A stretch of 64,000 nucleotides of DNA from Streptococcus suis (GCF_016743335.1 NZ_WCJE01000003.1:32036-96035), one strand, 5' to 3'. Counted from the first letter of the stretch, positions 35,367 to 45,302 are shown. The notes: generated by a model from the letters alone, not told the origin. Numbers and translations: made by a program.

Positions 35367-36017
35367 ATGTCAAACAACACAGCCATACTCTTAGGTGCAA
35401 CAGGTGAGGTGGGTGGTCATCTCTTGCAGGAATTGGTGACTAATCCCCACTATCGAAAGATTTACGTTTTGGGGAGAGCTTCCATAAACAAACTCCCAAA
35501 CTACCAGAAAATTGAGAAAATCATCATCAACTTTAACAAGCCCATTGTCAACCAAAGTATTCTAATCGGAGCGGATGTATTCTGTGCTATCGGAACAGGG
35601 GAGAGGCAAGATTTTGAAAAGGTGGACTACGGGCACGCCTACGGTTTTGCAAAACTCTGTGCAGGCAAGGTCAAGAGCTTTAATCTAGTATCTGCCATGG
35701 GGGCAAACAGCCAAACGTCCTACAAGTACCTGCAAGTCAAGGGACGCTTGGAGCAAGACCTGCTGGCACTAGACTTGGGCAATCAACGTTTTTACCGTCC
35801 GTCTATGCTCATCGCCCCTCAGCGGAAAAACTTGGACTGGAGTGAAGCTGTCTGGATAAAGATTTTCCAAGTCATCTCACCAGCCCTAGTCGGTCCCATG
35901 GCAGGCTGGAAAGGCATGAAAACAGCTGACCTGGCACGGAGCATGGTCACAAATGCCCTCTCTGAAAATCCCCAAACGGTTTACCTCCATGCCGATATGA
36001 TGGCGACACGAAGCTAA
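35367..36017 (+). CDS. NAD(P)-binding oxidoreductase-like protein
   Basis: A 216-residue atypical short-chain dehydrogenase fold protein. The dinucleotide motif GATGEVGGHL lies at residues 9-18, followed by VLGRAS. The YKYLQVKGRLE segment (about residue 125) has the YxxxK pattern. Overall it resembles the HTATIP2/TIP30-like and YbjT-like NAD(P)-binding proteins. Substrate unknown. I start at 35367 because AGAAGGAA precedes that ATG. It is monocistronic and convergent with the TetR gene, sharing a bidirectional terminator. Confidence 0.72.
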   Translation: MSNNTAILLGATGEVGGHLLQELVTNPHYRKIYVLGRASINKLPNYQKIEKIIINFNKPIVNQSILIGADVFCAIGTGERQDFEKVDYGHAYGFAKLCAGKVKSFNLVSAMGANSQTSYKYLQVKGRLEQDLLALDLGNQRFYRPSMLIAPQRKNLDWSEAVWIKIFQVISPALVGPMAGWKGMKTADLARSMVTNALSENPQTVYLHADMMATRS

Positions 36018-36023
36018 AGGAAT

Positions 36024-36057
36024 CCCCACGTGAACAATCACGTGGGGTCTTGTTTTT
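36024..36057. terminator. Bidirectional terminator between convergent genes
   Basis: Perfect 10-base stem CCCCACGTGA / TCACGTGGGG with loop ACAA. A T-rich run follows on the plus strand. Confidence 0.85.
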
Positions 36058-36660
36058 CTATTCTGCCTGTTGTTGATTGAGTTGCTGACTGGCACCAAAG
36101 CGAACATTAAAGATGAAATTGGCAAGCTCCTCGGCTGTCATGGTCGGGTGCTCTGTCCAATATTCAATGATACCAAGCAGCATGGACATAATGCTGTATG
36201 AAAATAATTCCCTAGTCTGAGAGGAGAGACGCTGGTGTATATAGGGGTGCGACCGAGTCTCAAGTTCAATCATGAATTTCAGCAGTTTGTTACTAAATCC
36301 GAGATTGGCCTGATAGGAGGTCAATACTTGGAGTCTGTCGAGTTGCTGGTGGAAGACCCTTAAAAATTCCGTCAAGGCCTCTATTATAGAGGTTTTATCC
36401 TCTCCTGTCACAAAGGTCTCTTGCAAACTGAGTTGCAATCTCTGATGAGGTTGGACGAGGCTGGCAAGCACATCCCCTTCAATACTTTCCAAGATTTCCC
36501 ACTTATCAGCGAAATGCCGATAAATTGTGACACGGTTGACCCCGGCTGTGTTGGCAATGTCGGTCACATTGATGGTGTGGATACTTTGCTGTTTCAGTAA
36601 TTGAACAAGCGTTTCCTTGATGGCTTGCTCTGTTTTTTCTCTTTTTTGTTGATAGACCAT
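36058..36660 (-). CDS. TetR/AcrR family transcriptional regulator
   Basis: A 200-residue protein with an N-terminal TetR helix-turn-helix (residues 10-55, ending GVNRVTIYRHFADKWEIL) and a divergent C-terminal ligand domain. TetR proteins are usually repressors released by a small molecule. It is divergent from the NAD(P)-binding/sirtuin/ABC genes at 36750-40481 across 89 bases with promoters on both strands. A CAACACTC / GAGTGTTG pair (36668-36675, 36739-36746) covers the two ribosome binding sites, though this may be chance. It probably controls these neighbours. Confidence 0.85.
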   Translation of the reverse strand: MVYQQKREKTEQAIKETLVQLLKQQSIHTINVTDIANTAGVNRVTIYRHFADKWEILESIEGDVLASLVQPHQRLQLSLQETFVTGEDKTSIIEALTEFLRVFHQQLDRLQVLTSYQANLGFSNKLLKFMIELETRSHPYIHQRLSSQTRELFSYSIMSMLLGIIEYWTEHPTMTAEELANFIFNVRFGASQQLNQQQAE

Positions 36661-36690
36661 GAAAATGCAACACTCTCTTTCATTTTGTAG

Positions 36691-36719
36691 TTTTATTCTA
36701 CCATATTTCCGCTTATAAT
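36691..36719 (+). promoter_or_regulatory. Promoter of the 36750 gene cluster
   Basis: -10 TATAAT (36714-36719) with a weak -35 TTTTAT 17 bases upstream. A TAGAAT -10 for the TetR gene overlaps on the opposite strand. Confidence 0.55.
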
Positions 36720-36749
36720 GGGACTATCAACTGAAAAGGAGTGTTGAAG

Positions 36750-37403
36750 ATGAAATTATTAATCATTGGGGCAACAGGTCGGACAGGTCAGGAGTTAGTC
36801 AAGCAGGCTCTGGCACGTGGAGATGAGGTGACTGTCTATGTCCGCAATTCCCAGAAATTACCAGCTGACTCCCGCTTGACGATTTACCAAGGTCAGCTGA
36901 GTGAAGAAGACAAACTAAGACAGGCTATGACAGGGCAGGACGCAGTCTTGCTCACGCTGGGAAACAGCTTTGCCAATCGGAGCCAGCCTTTCTTTGAAAA
37001 GGTTATGCCGACCATTATTGCCAGCATGAAGCAGGCACAGGTAAAACGCCTGGTCAGCCTGTCCTCGCTAGGTGTTGGCTTGACCTATTCCAATACCCGC
37101 TACCCTTATCGCTTAGGTGTTCGTACTTTTCTAAAAGGGAATCATCAAGACCACTGGTTAGGAGAAAAGGAGCTGATCGATTCTGGTCTGGACTGGACTA
37201 CCGTCCACCCAAGTCCTCTTTTTGATGGAAAAAAGACAGCTCGACCAAGTTACCAACTTGCCCATACAGGCTACAAGGTACCAGGGATAGCCCGCACCAT
37301 GCGAGTAGATGTAGCAACAGTCATGTTAGAGGTTCTGGAAAAACCAGAGACCTACCAGCAAGCCATCGTCATGTTTTCCCAGATGGAGGTAGGCCATGAA
37401 TGA
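36750..37403 (+). CDS. NAD(P)H-binding protein, atypical short-chain dehydrogenase
   Basis: A 217-residue protein with the N-terminal motif GATGRTGQEL (residues 7-16) of NmrA/YbjT-type NAD(P)H-binding proteins, followed by VRNSQKL and LGNS segments. Members often act as redox sensors or quinone reductases; the substrate is unknown here. I start at ATG 36750 behind AAAGGAG rather than at the GTG at 36741. It overlaps the sirtuin-like gene by 8 bases. Confidence 0.78.
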   Translation: MKLLIIGATGRTGQELVKQALARGDEVTVYVRNSQKLPADSRLTIYQGQLSEEDKLRQAMTGQDAVLLTLGNSFANRSQPFFEKVMPTIIASMKQAQVKRLVSLSSLGVGLTYSNTRYPYRLGVRTFLKGNHQDHWLGEKELIDSGLDWTTVHPSPLFDGKKTARPSYQLAHTGYKVPGIARTMRVDVATVMLEVLEKPETYQQAIVMFSQMEVGHE

Positions 37404-38118
37404 GATTGAAAGACTTTACCATTATCTCCGAACCAGCCAGTTTGCCCTTGCTGTAACAGGGGCAGGCATTTCCAATAGCTCTGGTATCAAGGATATGGAC
37501 CAGATGGATACATTAGAAATCTTGCAAATGTCCTTTGAACCCTTAGTACGCCTCCATCCCAAGAGGAGTTATCGACTGCTAGAAAAGCATTTTTTACAGC
37601 CCATATCAGAGCACGGTCCTAGTATGACCCATCAAGTTTTAGCTGATTTGGAAAAGAGGGGGCTACTAAAGGGGATTGTTACGACCAATATTGACCACTT
37701 GCATAGCCTAGCAGGCTCGCAGCATGTGGCTGAGATTCAGGGGAGCTACGCTGTCAATCAGTGCCGTAAGTGTCAGACTGTTTATCAGGGGCTGGAGATT
37801 TGGCAGCAGGGGCAAGTTCCTCGCTGTCAGCAGTGTGGAGGCTTGATAGAAGCTTTTCCTGTCTATTCGCATGTGGGGGTCTACGACCAAGCTTATCAAA
37901 AAGCCTTGGAGTGGACAAGGAAAGCTGACCTCTTGCTCATCATCGGAAGCAAGGGCAACTATGGGGATTACCTCAGGGAGCTACCGCCAACTACCCCCAT
38001 TGTCCAAATCAATCCGCAACCCACCCAGTTTGATCAGTTCGCCAGCCTGACCATTGCGAAAGAAGCAGACGAGGTCTTTGTAGCATTGCAGACCCTACTG
38101 GCAAATGATGCTCGATAA
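37396..38118 (+). CDS. Sirtuin-like protein lacking the catalytic histidine
   Basis: A 240-residue Sir2-family protein. The NAD motif GAGIS is at residues 22-26, TTNIDHLH at 96-103, and a zinc module has Cys at 123, 126, 144 and 147. In ordinary sirtuins the second motif is followed by the catalytic His in HG; here this position is Gln115 (EIQGS). The usual GIPDFR is GIKDMD. Class M sirtuins, which transfer ADP-ribose to proteins, also lack the His, so this may be an ADP-ribosyltransferase rather than a deacylase. No macrodomain or lipoate-ligase gene is nearby. It is coupled to the NAD(P)H-binding gene. Confidence 0.8.
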   Translation: MNEIERLYHYLRTSQFALAVTGAGISNSSGIKDMDQMDTLEILQMSFEPLVRLHPKRSYRLLEKHFLQPISEHGPSMTHQVLADLEKRGLLKGIVTTNIDHLHSLAGSQHVAEIQGSYAVNQCRKCQTVYQGLEIWQQGQVPRCQQCGGLIEAFPVYSHVGVYDQAYQKALEWTRKADLLLIIGSKGNYGDYLRELPPTTPIVQINPQPTQFDQFASLTIAKEADEVFVALQTLLANDAR

Positions 38119-38144
38119 TAAAAAAATAGAAAAAGAATAAAATC

Positions 38145-40481
38145 ATGTTAACCCTAACCAATATTTGTAAATACTACCGCAGTGGTGATGAAAGGCAAGT
38201 CGCCCTTGAGAATGTCAGTCTGACTTTTTCCAAGCAAGAATTTGTCTCTATACTTGGAGCAAGCGGGAGTGGGAAGACTACCCTTTTGAATATCATCGGT
38301 GGTTTGGACAGTTACGATGCAGGAGATTTGTTGGTCAATGGCACTTCCACCCAGTCATTTAAAGAAAAGGATTGGGACGCATACCGAAATGGTACGATTG
38401 GCTTTGTCTTTCAGAGCTACAACCTTATTAGTCATTTGACTATTTTGGAAAATGTCAAGCTAGCCTTGTCTATCGCAGGTGTGTCAGAAGCAGAGGGCAG
38501 GGAGCGAGCTTATCAGGCACTCTGTGAGGTCGGCCTAGAAAAGCATGTCAGCAAAAAACCGAGCCAGCTATCTGGTGGGCAAATGCAGCGGGTGGCCATT
38601 GCTCGAGCTCTTGTGACCAATCCCCAGATTATCCTCGCCGATGAGCCGACAGGTGCTTTAGATAGTAAGACCAGTGTCCAAATCATGGAATTGATGAAAG
38701 AGATTAGCAAGGATAGGCTGGTTATTATGGTGACTCACAATCCAGAGTTGGCTGAGGCTTACAGCAATAGGATTATCCGTGTGGCAGATGGGCATATCAT
38801 CGAGGATACCCAACCGCCCCAAGAAGGGGAAAATCTTCAGGGGGCAGGTTACCAGCCTGTCAAGACAGCCATGTCCTTACGGCAGGCAGTTTCCTCTAGC
38901 ATGAAAAATCTACTGACCAAGAAAACCAGAACTAGCCTGACAGTGCTTGCGGCGAGTATCGGGATTATCAGTATTGCTAGTGTGCTGTCTATCTCATCAG
39001 GGATGAATGCTTATATTGAGCAGACCCAAAAAGATAGCCTAGCTACCATGCCGATAACCGTTCAGGCGACCAGTGGAGGTTCAGGCGAACGCAATCTTGC
39101 AGACCGTTTTTCGACTACTGAGTCTGAGGAAGCTACAGATATCATTCGACTGTCTGAGGAGTCCGCTGCCCATAGCAATCATTATACAGAGGACGCTTTG
39201 GGAGATGGCGGGAGTTTCATGACCTACATGGAGGAGCAGGCTAGTGACTATTATGATAGCTTGAGTTTTGATACAGGCTACACGTTAAAACTATTGACCA
39301 GTAATGCAGCAGGCGAAGTCTCCCATGTCCAACAAGCAACAGGAAGACAGGCAACAAGCAACTTTGCTGTCTTGCCAGAAGACCTCGTAAGCCTAGCAGA
39401 GCAATACGAGCTTGTAGCAGGGACAGCCTTGACTGAGTTGACCGCCAATCAGGTAGTCCTCTTTCTCCCAGCTGAAGGGACACTGACCGCTTCCCAGTTG
39501 AAGCTCTTGGGCTACGCAGATGAAGAGGAAGTAAAGGCTTCTGATATCGTTGGCAAAGAGTGGAGTGTTCTGAACAACGACCAGTACTACCAAGAAATCA
39601 ATCAGCATTTCTTGCCAAATGAAGCAACAACAGAACTCTATCAAACAGGGGACAAGCTGACGATTGCAGCAGTTGTCAGAGCAAAAGATAGCAACAACAA
39701 TGCCTTTTCAGGACTCCTTGGCTATTCTGCGGATTTTCTAGACCAGTTGTTGGCGGAAGAAAGCCAGACCATTCTGGTCAAACAGCAGGCAAAAAGTCCT
39801 ACAAAGAGTCTCTTGGATGTGGCTGGGGACAGCTTGACAGAGGAGAGCTATATTAGCTTAATGCAGAGTATAGGGGGCAACCAAACGCCGACGAGTTTGA
39901 AATTTTACACTGCTAGTCTTGAAGACCGTGAGAAATTGATTGCCACGATTGATGACTTTAACCAAGCCGTAGCAGACAAGTATGGCAAAGACAGCGAGCA
40001 GTATGATTATTATTCGATTGAATTTGTTGACGCGTCAGAGATGTTGACTAGTGTTTTGGGGAGCGTGATTACGGTAATTACCTTTATCTTGACTGCCTTC
40101 TCTGGGATTTCCCTCTTGGTGTCTTCTGTCATGATTGGGATTTTGACCTATGTCTCCGTTGTGGAGAGAACTAAGGAAATTGGTATTCTCCGTGCGATTG
40201 GAGCACGCAAAAAAGATATTTCACGAATCTTTAATGCTGAAGCAGGTTTAATTGGATTAACATCTGGCTTGCTGGGGATTGGGGTTGCCATGGGTTTGAA
40301 TGTCCTAATAAACAGCTTGATTGAGAGCAGTTTAGGTATTGCTGGCTTTACAGCTGTCCTATCTCCATGGTCGGCTCTTGCCCTTATCGGTCTCAGTCTA
40401 GGCTTGACCCTGCTTGCGGGCTACCTCCCATCACGGATTGCAGCTAGGAAAAATCCAGTCGAAGCTCTAAGGACGGAATAA
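38145..40481 (+). CDS. MacB-like ABC transporter, ATPase fused to permease
   Basis: A 778-residue protein. An ATPase of the LolD/MacB type occupies residues 1-225 (Walker [25 protein letters not shown], Walker [10 protein letters not shown]). A FtsX/MacB permease follows with one membrane helix near 265, a large extracellular region (about 290-630) and three helices at the C-terminus. Such mechanotransmission transporters act in peptide/antimicrobial resistance, not simple transport across the membrane. No two-component system is adjacent; the upstream TetR gene is the probable regulator. It is 26 bases behind the sirtuin gene. Confidence 0.85.
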   Translation: MLTLTNICKYYRSGDERQVALENVSLTFSKQEFVSILGASGSGKTTLLNIIGGLDSYDAGDLLVNGTSTQSFKEKDWDAYRNGTIGFVFQSYNLISHLTILENVKLALSIAGVSEAEGRERAYQALCEVGLEKHVSKKPSQLSGGQMQRVAIARALVTNPQIILADEPTGALDSKTSVQIMELMKEISKDRLVIMVTHNPELAEAYSNRIIRVADGHIIEDTQPPQEGENLQGAGYQPVKTAMSLRQAVSSSMKNLLTKKTRTSLTVLAASIGIISIASVLSISSGMNAYIEQTQKDSLATMPITVQATSGGSGERNLADRFSTTESEEATDIIRLSEESAAHSNHYTEDALGDGGSFMTYMEEQASDYYDSLSFDTGYTLKLLTSNAAGEVSHVQQATGRQATSNFAVLPEDLVSLAEQYELVAGTALTELTANQVVLFLPAEGTLTASQLKLLGYADEEEVKASDIVGKEWSVLNNDQYYQEINQHFLPNEATTELYQTGDKLTIAAVVRAKDSNNNAFSGLLGYSADFLDQLLAEESQTILVKQQAKSPTKSLLDVAGDSLTEESYISLMQSIGGNQTPTSLKFYTASLEDREKLIATIDDFNQAVADKYGKDSEQYDYYSIEFVDASEMLTSVLGSVITVITFILTAFSGISLLVSSVMIGILTYVSVVERTKEIGILRAIGARKKDISRIFNAEAGLIGLTSGLLGIGVAMGLNVLINSLIESSLGIAGFTAVLSPWSALALIGLSLGLTLLAGYLPSRIAARKNPVEALRTE

Positions 40482-40763
40482 TAGCAGCATAAGAATGGGA
40501 TTGTTGGTAGACTGATAAGTAGCAACTAAACAAACCTTCTCCATTACGCCGACTGACCAAATACACAGCGGCTAGCCAGGACGGATATCTGTGTGTGACA
40601 GCTGCTCTCAGTGAGGTCACAGGGACAAAGCCTGAAAGTAAGACGTCATCCTCCAAGAAATGACAGGCGAAAATTTTTCCCAAGCAGGGGAGTTGAGAGG
40701 GTAAGATAGCTAAAATTTTCTCTAATCTGTCACAAAATGATGAACTTTTATCGTGAAAAGTTA
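40482..40763. other. Intergenic region behind the ABC gene
   Basis: About 280 bases with no supported gene. A 79-codon frame on the minus strand (40683-40444) overlaps the 3' end of the ABC gene and has no family resemblance or ribosome binding site. No clear terminator was seen. Confidence 0.4.
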
Positions 40764-40792
40764 TTGGAAAACTTTCTGAAAATCTCTATAAT
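40764..40792 (+). promoter_or_regulatory. Promoter of the short-chain dehydrogenase gene
   Basis: -35 TTGGAA (40764-40769), 17-base spacer, -10 TATAAT (40787-40792). A strong sigma-A promoter about 40 bases before the gene. Confidence 0.8.
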
Positions 40793-40833
40793 AGACTTAT
40801 CAATCGATAATAAAACAAAAGAGGTTTAGGAAA

Positions 40834-41651
40834 ATGTCAAACAAAAAAGTTATCTTAGTTACAGGTGCGTCATCAGGTATGGGGAAATCATCCGCTCAAG
40901 ATTTGATTAAAGCTGGTCACATCGTCTACTGTGTGGCTCGTAGCGTAGATAAGATGAAAGATCTTGAGCAAATCGGAGGTCATGTCATGAAGATGGATGT
41001 GACTAACGAAGCAGACATTGAAGCAGTTGTCAAACAAGTCATTGCAGAGCAAGGTCGCATCGACGTTCTTTGGAACAACGCTGGTTACGGTTTGTACGGC
41101 CCAGTGGAAGATTTGTCAATGGAACGTGTGCAACACCAGTTTGAAGTCAACGTCTACGGTGTCGCTCGTTTGACCAAAAAAGTCTTGCCATACATGCGTG
41201 AAAAACGTAATGGTTTAATCATCAATACGTCATCTATGGGTGGAAAAATCTACACACCACTTGGGGCTTGGTACCATGCAAGTAAACATGCTATCGAAGG
41301 ATTCAGCGATTGCTTGCGTATGGAAGTGAAAGAATTTGGGACCAAAGTGGTTGTCCTTGAACCAGGTATGATCAACACAGGTTTCAACGCAGCTGTTCGT
41401 GACAATTTCTCATTTGAATCACAAAATGGTCCTTAAAACGCTTGGTAAATGGCTACATCAAGGCCATGGAAAATAACCCAGCACCAGGATCAAAACCAGA
41501 AGTTATCTCACGTACGGTTCTTAAAATCATCAACGCTCGCAACCCTAAAACACGTTACCTCGTAGGTCGTGGAGGTAAATTGCTTGTTGGTATCTGTCGT
41601 ATCTTTGGCGACAAAGCCTTTGATACTATGATGTTGGCATCAATGCGTTAA
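40834..41651 (+). pseudogene. Short-chain dehydrogenase broken by a one-base deletion
   Basis: Classical short-chain dehydrogenase with TGASSGMG near residue 10, NNAGYG near 84, catalytic Ser in NTSSM and YHASK. Reading stops at 41436 in FESQNGP. The rest of the protein (LVNGYIKAMENNPAPGSKP to MMLASMR) continues in another frame from about 41437. Inserting one base after 41435 (TAAAACGC read as TACAAACGC) gives P-Y-K-R-L-V-N-G, a smooth join of about 272 residues. This is either a true inactivating mutation or a sequencing error. Promoter and ribosome binding site are intact. Confidence 0.85.
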
Positions 41652-41749
41652 TTGTTTAGCAAGAAGCGAACTGCCTCTTTTGCTTTGGCTATCTTGGCGT
41701 CAAATGGTAACTGCCTGGCGGTAAAGGTCATGGCCAATTTGGCGTGATT

Positions 41750-41758
41750 TGGTATAAT
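41750..41758 (+). promoter_or_regulatory. Extended -10 promoter of the AraC-type gene
   Basis: TGGTATAAT with a perfect hexamer at 41753-41758, 22 bases before the start codon; no clear -35. Confidence 0.6.
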
Positions 41759-41780
41759 CGTTCTAGAAGGAAGAGAAAAT

Positions 41781-42752
41781 ATGAAACTTACCATTACAAA
41801 TCAATTTCAAGAATTTCTAAAAAGCATCGGAGCGGATATCGCAGAGCTTTTGCAACGGGCGGAAGTGCCTAACAAGCTCTGGCAGGAAGAAATCAGTCTG
41901 ACCACGCTGGAATACCACCGACTGTTGCAGGAATTTGACAGAGTCATGTCTGAGGAAAATATCCGTGCTCTCAGCCAGATTTCCAAGATTCAGATGTTTG
42001 TGCCAGCCTTCTTTGCGGCCTTGTCATCACCGCACGGTATTGAGGCCTTGGACCGTTTTGCCCGCTTTAAGAAGATTGTGGGGCCGATCGAAGTCGATGT
42101 GGTTGAGGCAGAGACGACCGTTTCTGTCACCTACAAATTTTCCCACGCCAATATGGACCTGCCAAAATTCTCTGTTCTCAATGAGCAACTCTTGGTCCTC
42201 AATATGATTCGGACAGGTGTCGGCGAGTGGATTGTGCCACTAGTGGTGGAAAGTCCGTATGACTATGAGGCGGAAACCGTGGCTGAATTTGGCCTGCCTA
42301 TTCAAAAAGGGGACAGCAACCGTCTGGTCTTTGACAAGGCAGACTTGCAGAAGCCCTTTTTGACCCAGAACAATATCATGTGGCAATATTTGGAAACGGA
42401 GCTCAATCAGCACCTGGCCCAGCAGGTCAGAGAGCAGAGCTTCGCAGGCTATGTCCAGCAGGAACTCTACTCGGCTATTCCAAGCGGCTTCTTCTTGGTA
42501 GAAGACATTGCCCACCGACTTGGTGTCAGCGTTCGGACCCTGCAACGAAACCTATCGGCTGAAAATACCAGCTTCAAACAGGAACTGCAAGCCGTTCAAA
42601 AGGCCATGACCTTCTCCTATCTCAAGATGAAATTGTCAGCAGAGGAGATTTCCAGTCTGATTGGCTACAGCGAGGTCAATGCTTTCAGCCGCGCCTTCAA
42701 AAACTGGACAGGCATGACTGTGACCGACTACAAGAAGCAACAAGGACTATAA
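41781..42752 (+). CDS. AraC family transcriptional regulator
   Basis: A 323-residue regulator with the C-terminal double helix-turn-helix of the AraC family (residues 235-320: FFLVEDIAHRLGVSVRTLQRNL and EEISSLIGYSEVNAFSRAFKNWTGMTVTDYKK). The N-terminal two thirds resemble the arabinose-binding-like domain of OruR/VirS-type regulators. It probably controls the dehydrogenase gene 130 bases upstream; this is inferred from proximity. It is monocistronic and closed by a terminator. Confidence 0.88.
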   Translation: MKLTITNQFQEFLKSIGADIAELLQRAEVPNKLWQEEISLTTLEYHRLLQEFDRVMSEENIRALSQISKIQMFVPAFFAALSSPHGIEALDRFARFKKIVGPIEVDVVEAETTVSVTYKFSHANMDLPKFSVLNEQLLVLNMIRTGVGEWIVPLVVESPYDYEAETVAEFGLPIQKGDSNRLVFDKADLQKPFLTQNNIMWQYLETELNQHLAQQVREQSFAGYVQQELYSAIPSGFFLVEDIAHRLGVSVRTLQRNLSAENTSFKQELQAVQKAMTFSYLKMKLSAEEISSLIGYSEVNAFSRAFKNWTGMTVTDYKKQQGL

Positions 42753-42765
42753 AGGCGCATGATAG

Positions 42766-42796
42766 AGGTAGAAAACAATAGGATTTCTACCTTTTT
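42766..42796 (+). terminator. Terminator of the AraC-type gene
   Basis: Stem AGGTAGAAA / TTTCTACCT with a 9-base loop and T-run. Confidence 0.85.
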
Positions 42797-42843
42797 CTGC
42801 ATATTTATGATAAAATAAATGAAAATTTAGAAGAGGTGTTCAG

Positions 42844-43110
42844 ATGAAAGCTATTGTTACAGTTGTCGGTAAGGACAAGTCAGGAATTGTTGCGGGTGTT
42901 GCGACTAAGATTGCGGAGTTAGGGCTCAATATCGATGATATTTCCCAGACTGTTTTGGATGAGTATTTTACCATGATGGCGGTGGTGTCGTCAGATGAGA
43001 AGAAAGATTTCACCAAGCTTCGTGCAGAACTAGAAGCCTTTGGTCAAGGTTTGAACGTGAAAATCAACATTCAAAGTGCGGCGATTTTTGATGCCATGCA
43101 CAACTTGTAA
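42844..43110 (+). CDS. ACT domain protein, GcvR-like (UPF0237)
   Basis: An 88-residue single ACT domain, beginning [38 protein letters not shown] domains bind amino acids and regulate partner enzymes. This small form is nearly always encoded next to a PFL/DUF711 protein, as here (11 bases downstream), so it is probably a regulatory partner of it. The ligand is unknown. A TGATAAAAT -10 lies in the short upstream region and AAGAGGTG serves as ribosome binding site. Confidence 0.9.
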   Translation: MKAIVTVVGKDKSGIVAGVATKIAELGLNIDDISQTVLDEYFTMMAVVSSDEKKDFTKLRAELEAFGQGLNVKINIQSAAIFDAMHNL

Positions 43111-43121
43111 GGAGAGCAATC

Positions 43122-44459
43122 ATGGATATTAGACAGGTTAGAGAAACCATTGAGATGATTGAGGAGCAGCACTTCGACATTCGGACCATTACCATGGGGA
43201 TTTCCCTCTTGGACTGTATCGATTCGGATATCGACAAGGCTGCGGAGAAAGTGTACACTAAAATCGTCACCAAGGCAAAGAACTTGGTAGCAGTCGGCGA
43301 TGAGATTGCGGCGGAGCTGGGAATTCCCATTGTTAACAAGCGGGTGTCGGTAACGCCTATTGCTCTGATTGGTGCGGCGACAGATGCCACGGATTATCTG
43401 CCCTTGGCTCATGCCTTGGACAAGGCGGCTCATGAGATCGGCATCGATTTTATCGGTGGCTTTTCAGCTCTGGTTCAAAAGGGCTACCAAAAAGGTGATG
43501 AAATCCTTATCAACTCTATACCGCAGGCATTGGCCCAAACCTCTAAGGTCTGCTCGTCGGTCAATATCGGCTCAACCAAGACAGGTATCAACATGACGGC
43601 TGTGCGGGACATGGGGCGGATCATCAAGGAGACGGCGGAGGCTTCTGATATGGGTGCGGCCAAGCTGGTGGTCTTTGCCAATGCGGTCGAGGACAATCCC
43701 TTTATGGCGGGTGCCTTCCATGGTGTCGGTGAGGCGGATGTGGTCATCAATGTCGGCGTATCTGGGCCCGGTGTGGTCAAGCGTGCTCTTGAAAAAGTGC
43801 GCGGTGAGAGCTTTGATGTGGTGGCGGAGACCGTCAAAAAGACTGCCTTCAAGATTACCCGTATCGGTCAGTTGGTTGGTAATATGGCCAGTGAACGCCT
43901 GGGTGTCAAGTTCGGTATCGTGGACCTGTCGCTTGCTCCAACGCCAGCGGTTGGCGACTCAGTGGCACGGGTTTTGGAGGAAATGGGCTTGGAAACCGTA
44001 GGTACGCACGGAACGACTGCTGCCCTGGCTTTGCTCAATGACGCAGTGAAAAAGGGTGGGGTCATGGCTTGTAACCAGGTCGGTGGCTTGTCAGGTGCCT
44101 TTATCCCTGTGTCTGAGGACGAGGGCATGATAGCTGCGGTGCAAAATGGCTCCCTCAACCTTGAAAAATTGGAAGCCATGACGGCCATCTGTTCTGTAGG
44201 TTTGGATATGATTGCTATTCCAGAAACAACGCCTGCTGAAACCATTGCGGCTATGATTGCGGATGAGGCGGCGATTGGGGTTATCAACCAGAAAACGACT
44301 GCGGTTCGTATTATTCCGCTTGGAAAAGAAGGAGATATGATTGAATTTGGCGGCCTTCTGGGAACAGCTCCTGTTATGAAGGTCAATCAAGCTTCGTCTG
44401 TGGACTTTATCAACCGTGGTGGACAGATTCCAGCACCGATTCATAGCTTTAAGAACTAA
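43122..44459 (+). CDS. PFL family protein (DUF711, UPF0210)
   Basis: A 445-residue cytosolic protein of the DUF711 group, distantly related in fold to pyruvate formate-lyase/glycyl radical enzymes. Conserved segments include [44 protein letters not shown] and [18 protein letters not shown]. No enzymatic activity is established for the family to my knowledge. It is co-transcribed with the ACT-domain gene. Length is normal. Confidence 0.9.
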   Translation: MDIRQVRETIEMIEEQHFDIRTITMGISLLDCIDSDIDKAAEKVYTKIVTKAKNLVAVGDEIAAELGIPIVNKRVSVTPIALIGAATDATDYLPLAHALDKAAHEIGIDFIGGFSALVQKGYQKGDEILINSIPQALAQTSKVCSSVNIGSTKTGINMTAVRDMGRIIKETAEASDMGAAKLVVFANAVEDNPFMAGAFHGVGEADVVINVGVSGPGVVKRALEKVRGESFDVVAETVKKTAFKITRIGQLVGNMASERLGVKFGIVDLSLAPTPAVGDSVARVLEEMGLETVGTHGTTAALALLNDAVKKGGVMACNQVGGLSGAFIPVSEDEGMIAAVQNGSLNLEKLEAMTAICSVGLDMIAIPETTPAETIAAMIADEAAIGVINQKTTAVRIIPLGKEGDMIEFGGLLGTAPVMKVNQASSVDFINRGGQIPAPIHSFKN

Positions 44460-44468
44460 AAAACGTAG

Positions 44469-44497
44469 ACCGATTGCCGCAAGCAGTCGGTTTTTTG
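44469..44497 (+). terminator. Terminator of the ACT/PFL pair
   Basis: Stem ACCGATTGC / GCAGTCGGT (one G-U pair), loop CGCAA, followed by TTTTTT. Confidence 0.85.
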
Positions 44498-44532
44498 TTA
44501 TACTAATAGTAAGAAATGACAAGGAGAATGCT

Positions 44533-45228
44533 ATGGCAGACGTAAGATTATATATTTCTCGTCACGGGAAAACCATGTTTAATACCATCGGGCGCGTGCA
44601 GGGCTGGTGTGATACGCCGCTGACCAAGGCTGGCGAGGAAGGGATTCGTGAATTGGGTTTGGGTCTTAAGGACGCAGGGCTTGATTTCAAGGTTGCTGTA
44701 TCCAGTGACCTAGGACGGACTGTTCAGACCATTACTATTGCCCAGCGTGAGTTGGGTATTTTAGGAAAAATCCCATATTATCAGGACAAACGCATCCGCG
44801 AATGGTGTTTCGGTAGCTTTGAGGGCATGTATGACGCAGACCTCTTCCAAGGTGTCCTACCACGTTTGAAAGGGACAGTTGATGCGACAGGCATGTCCTT
44901 TGCGGAAATCGCAGCAGGTATCCAAGAAGCAGACACCGCTGGCTGGGCGGAATCTTGGGAGGTCTTGAGCAACCGCATCTTAACAGGTTTTGAATCCATC
45001 GCTCAGGACTTGGAAAAGCAGGGCGGAGGCAATGCCCTTGTGGTCAGCCACGGTATGACCATTGCAACATTGGCTCATTTGTTAGAGCCAGAGCGTGGGG
45101 CTAATGTTTTCCTCGACAACGGTTCAATTACCGTCCTCAAATATGAAAATGGTAAGCTTTTAATTGAAGCAGTTGGGGATCTATCCTACCGCAAACGCGG
45201 GGCAGAGTTGATTTCTCAAGGGAAATAA
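44533..45228 (+). CDS. Histidine phosphatase/phosphoglycerate mutase-like protein
   Basis: A 231-residue member of the histidine phosphatase superfamily with the phospho-His motif SRHGKTMFN near residue 9 and the second active-site His in VSHGMTI near 176. Such GpmB-like proteins are usually phosphatases or cofactor-dependent mutases; the substrate is unclear. I start at 44533 behind AAGGAG and not at 44416, which lies within the previous gene. A TGTTATACT extended -10 sits 30 bases upstream, overlapping the previous terminator T-run. Confidence 0.85.
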   Translation: MADVRLYISRHGKTMFNTIGRVQGWCDTPLTKAGEEGIRELGLGLKDAGLDFKVAVSSDLGRTVQTITIAQRELGILGKIPYYQDKRIREWCFGSFEGMYDADLFQGVLPRLKGTVDATGMSFAEIAAGIQEADTAGWAESWEVLSNRILTGFESIAQDLEKQGGGNALVVSHGMTIATLAHLLEPERGANVFLDNGSITVLKYENGKLLIEAVGDLSYRKRGAELISQGK

Positions 45229-45235
45229 AGAAATG

Positions 45236-45262
45236 AAATCAGGGAGTTTTCTCTGATTTTTT
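45236..45262 (+). terminator. Terminator behind the phosphatase gene
   Basis: AAATCAG...CTGATTT stem with inner GGGAG/CTC pairing and a following TTTTTT run. Confidence 0.75.
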
Positions 45263-45302
45263 GGATTGAAGTAGGGAAGTAACTAAGTCCTCAGACTGAT
45301 TT

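Noticed and set aside
40444..40683. 79-codon minus-strand frame overlapping the ABC gene end
   Set aside because: No ribosome binding site or promoter on that strand and no recognisable domain.
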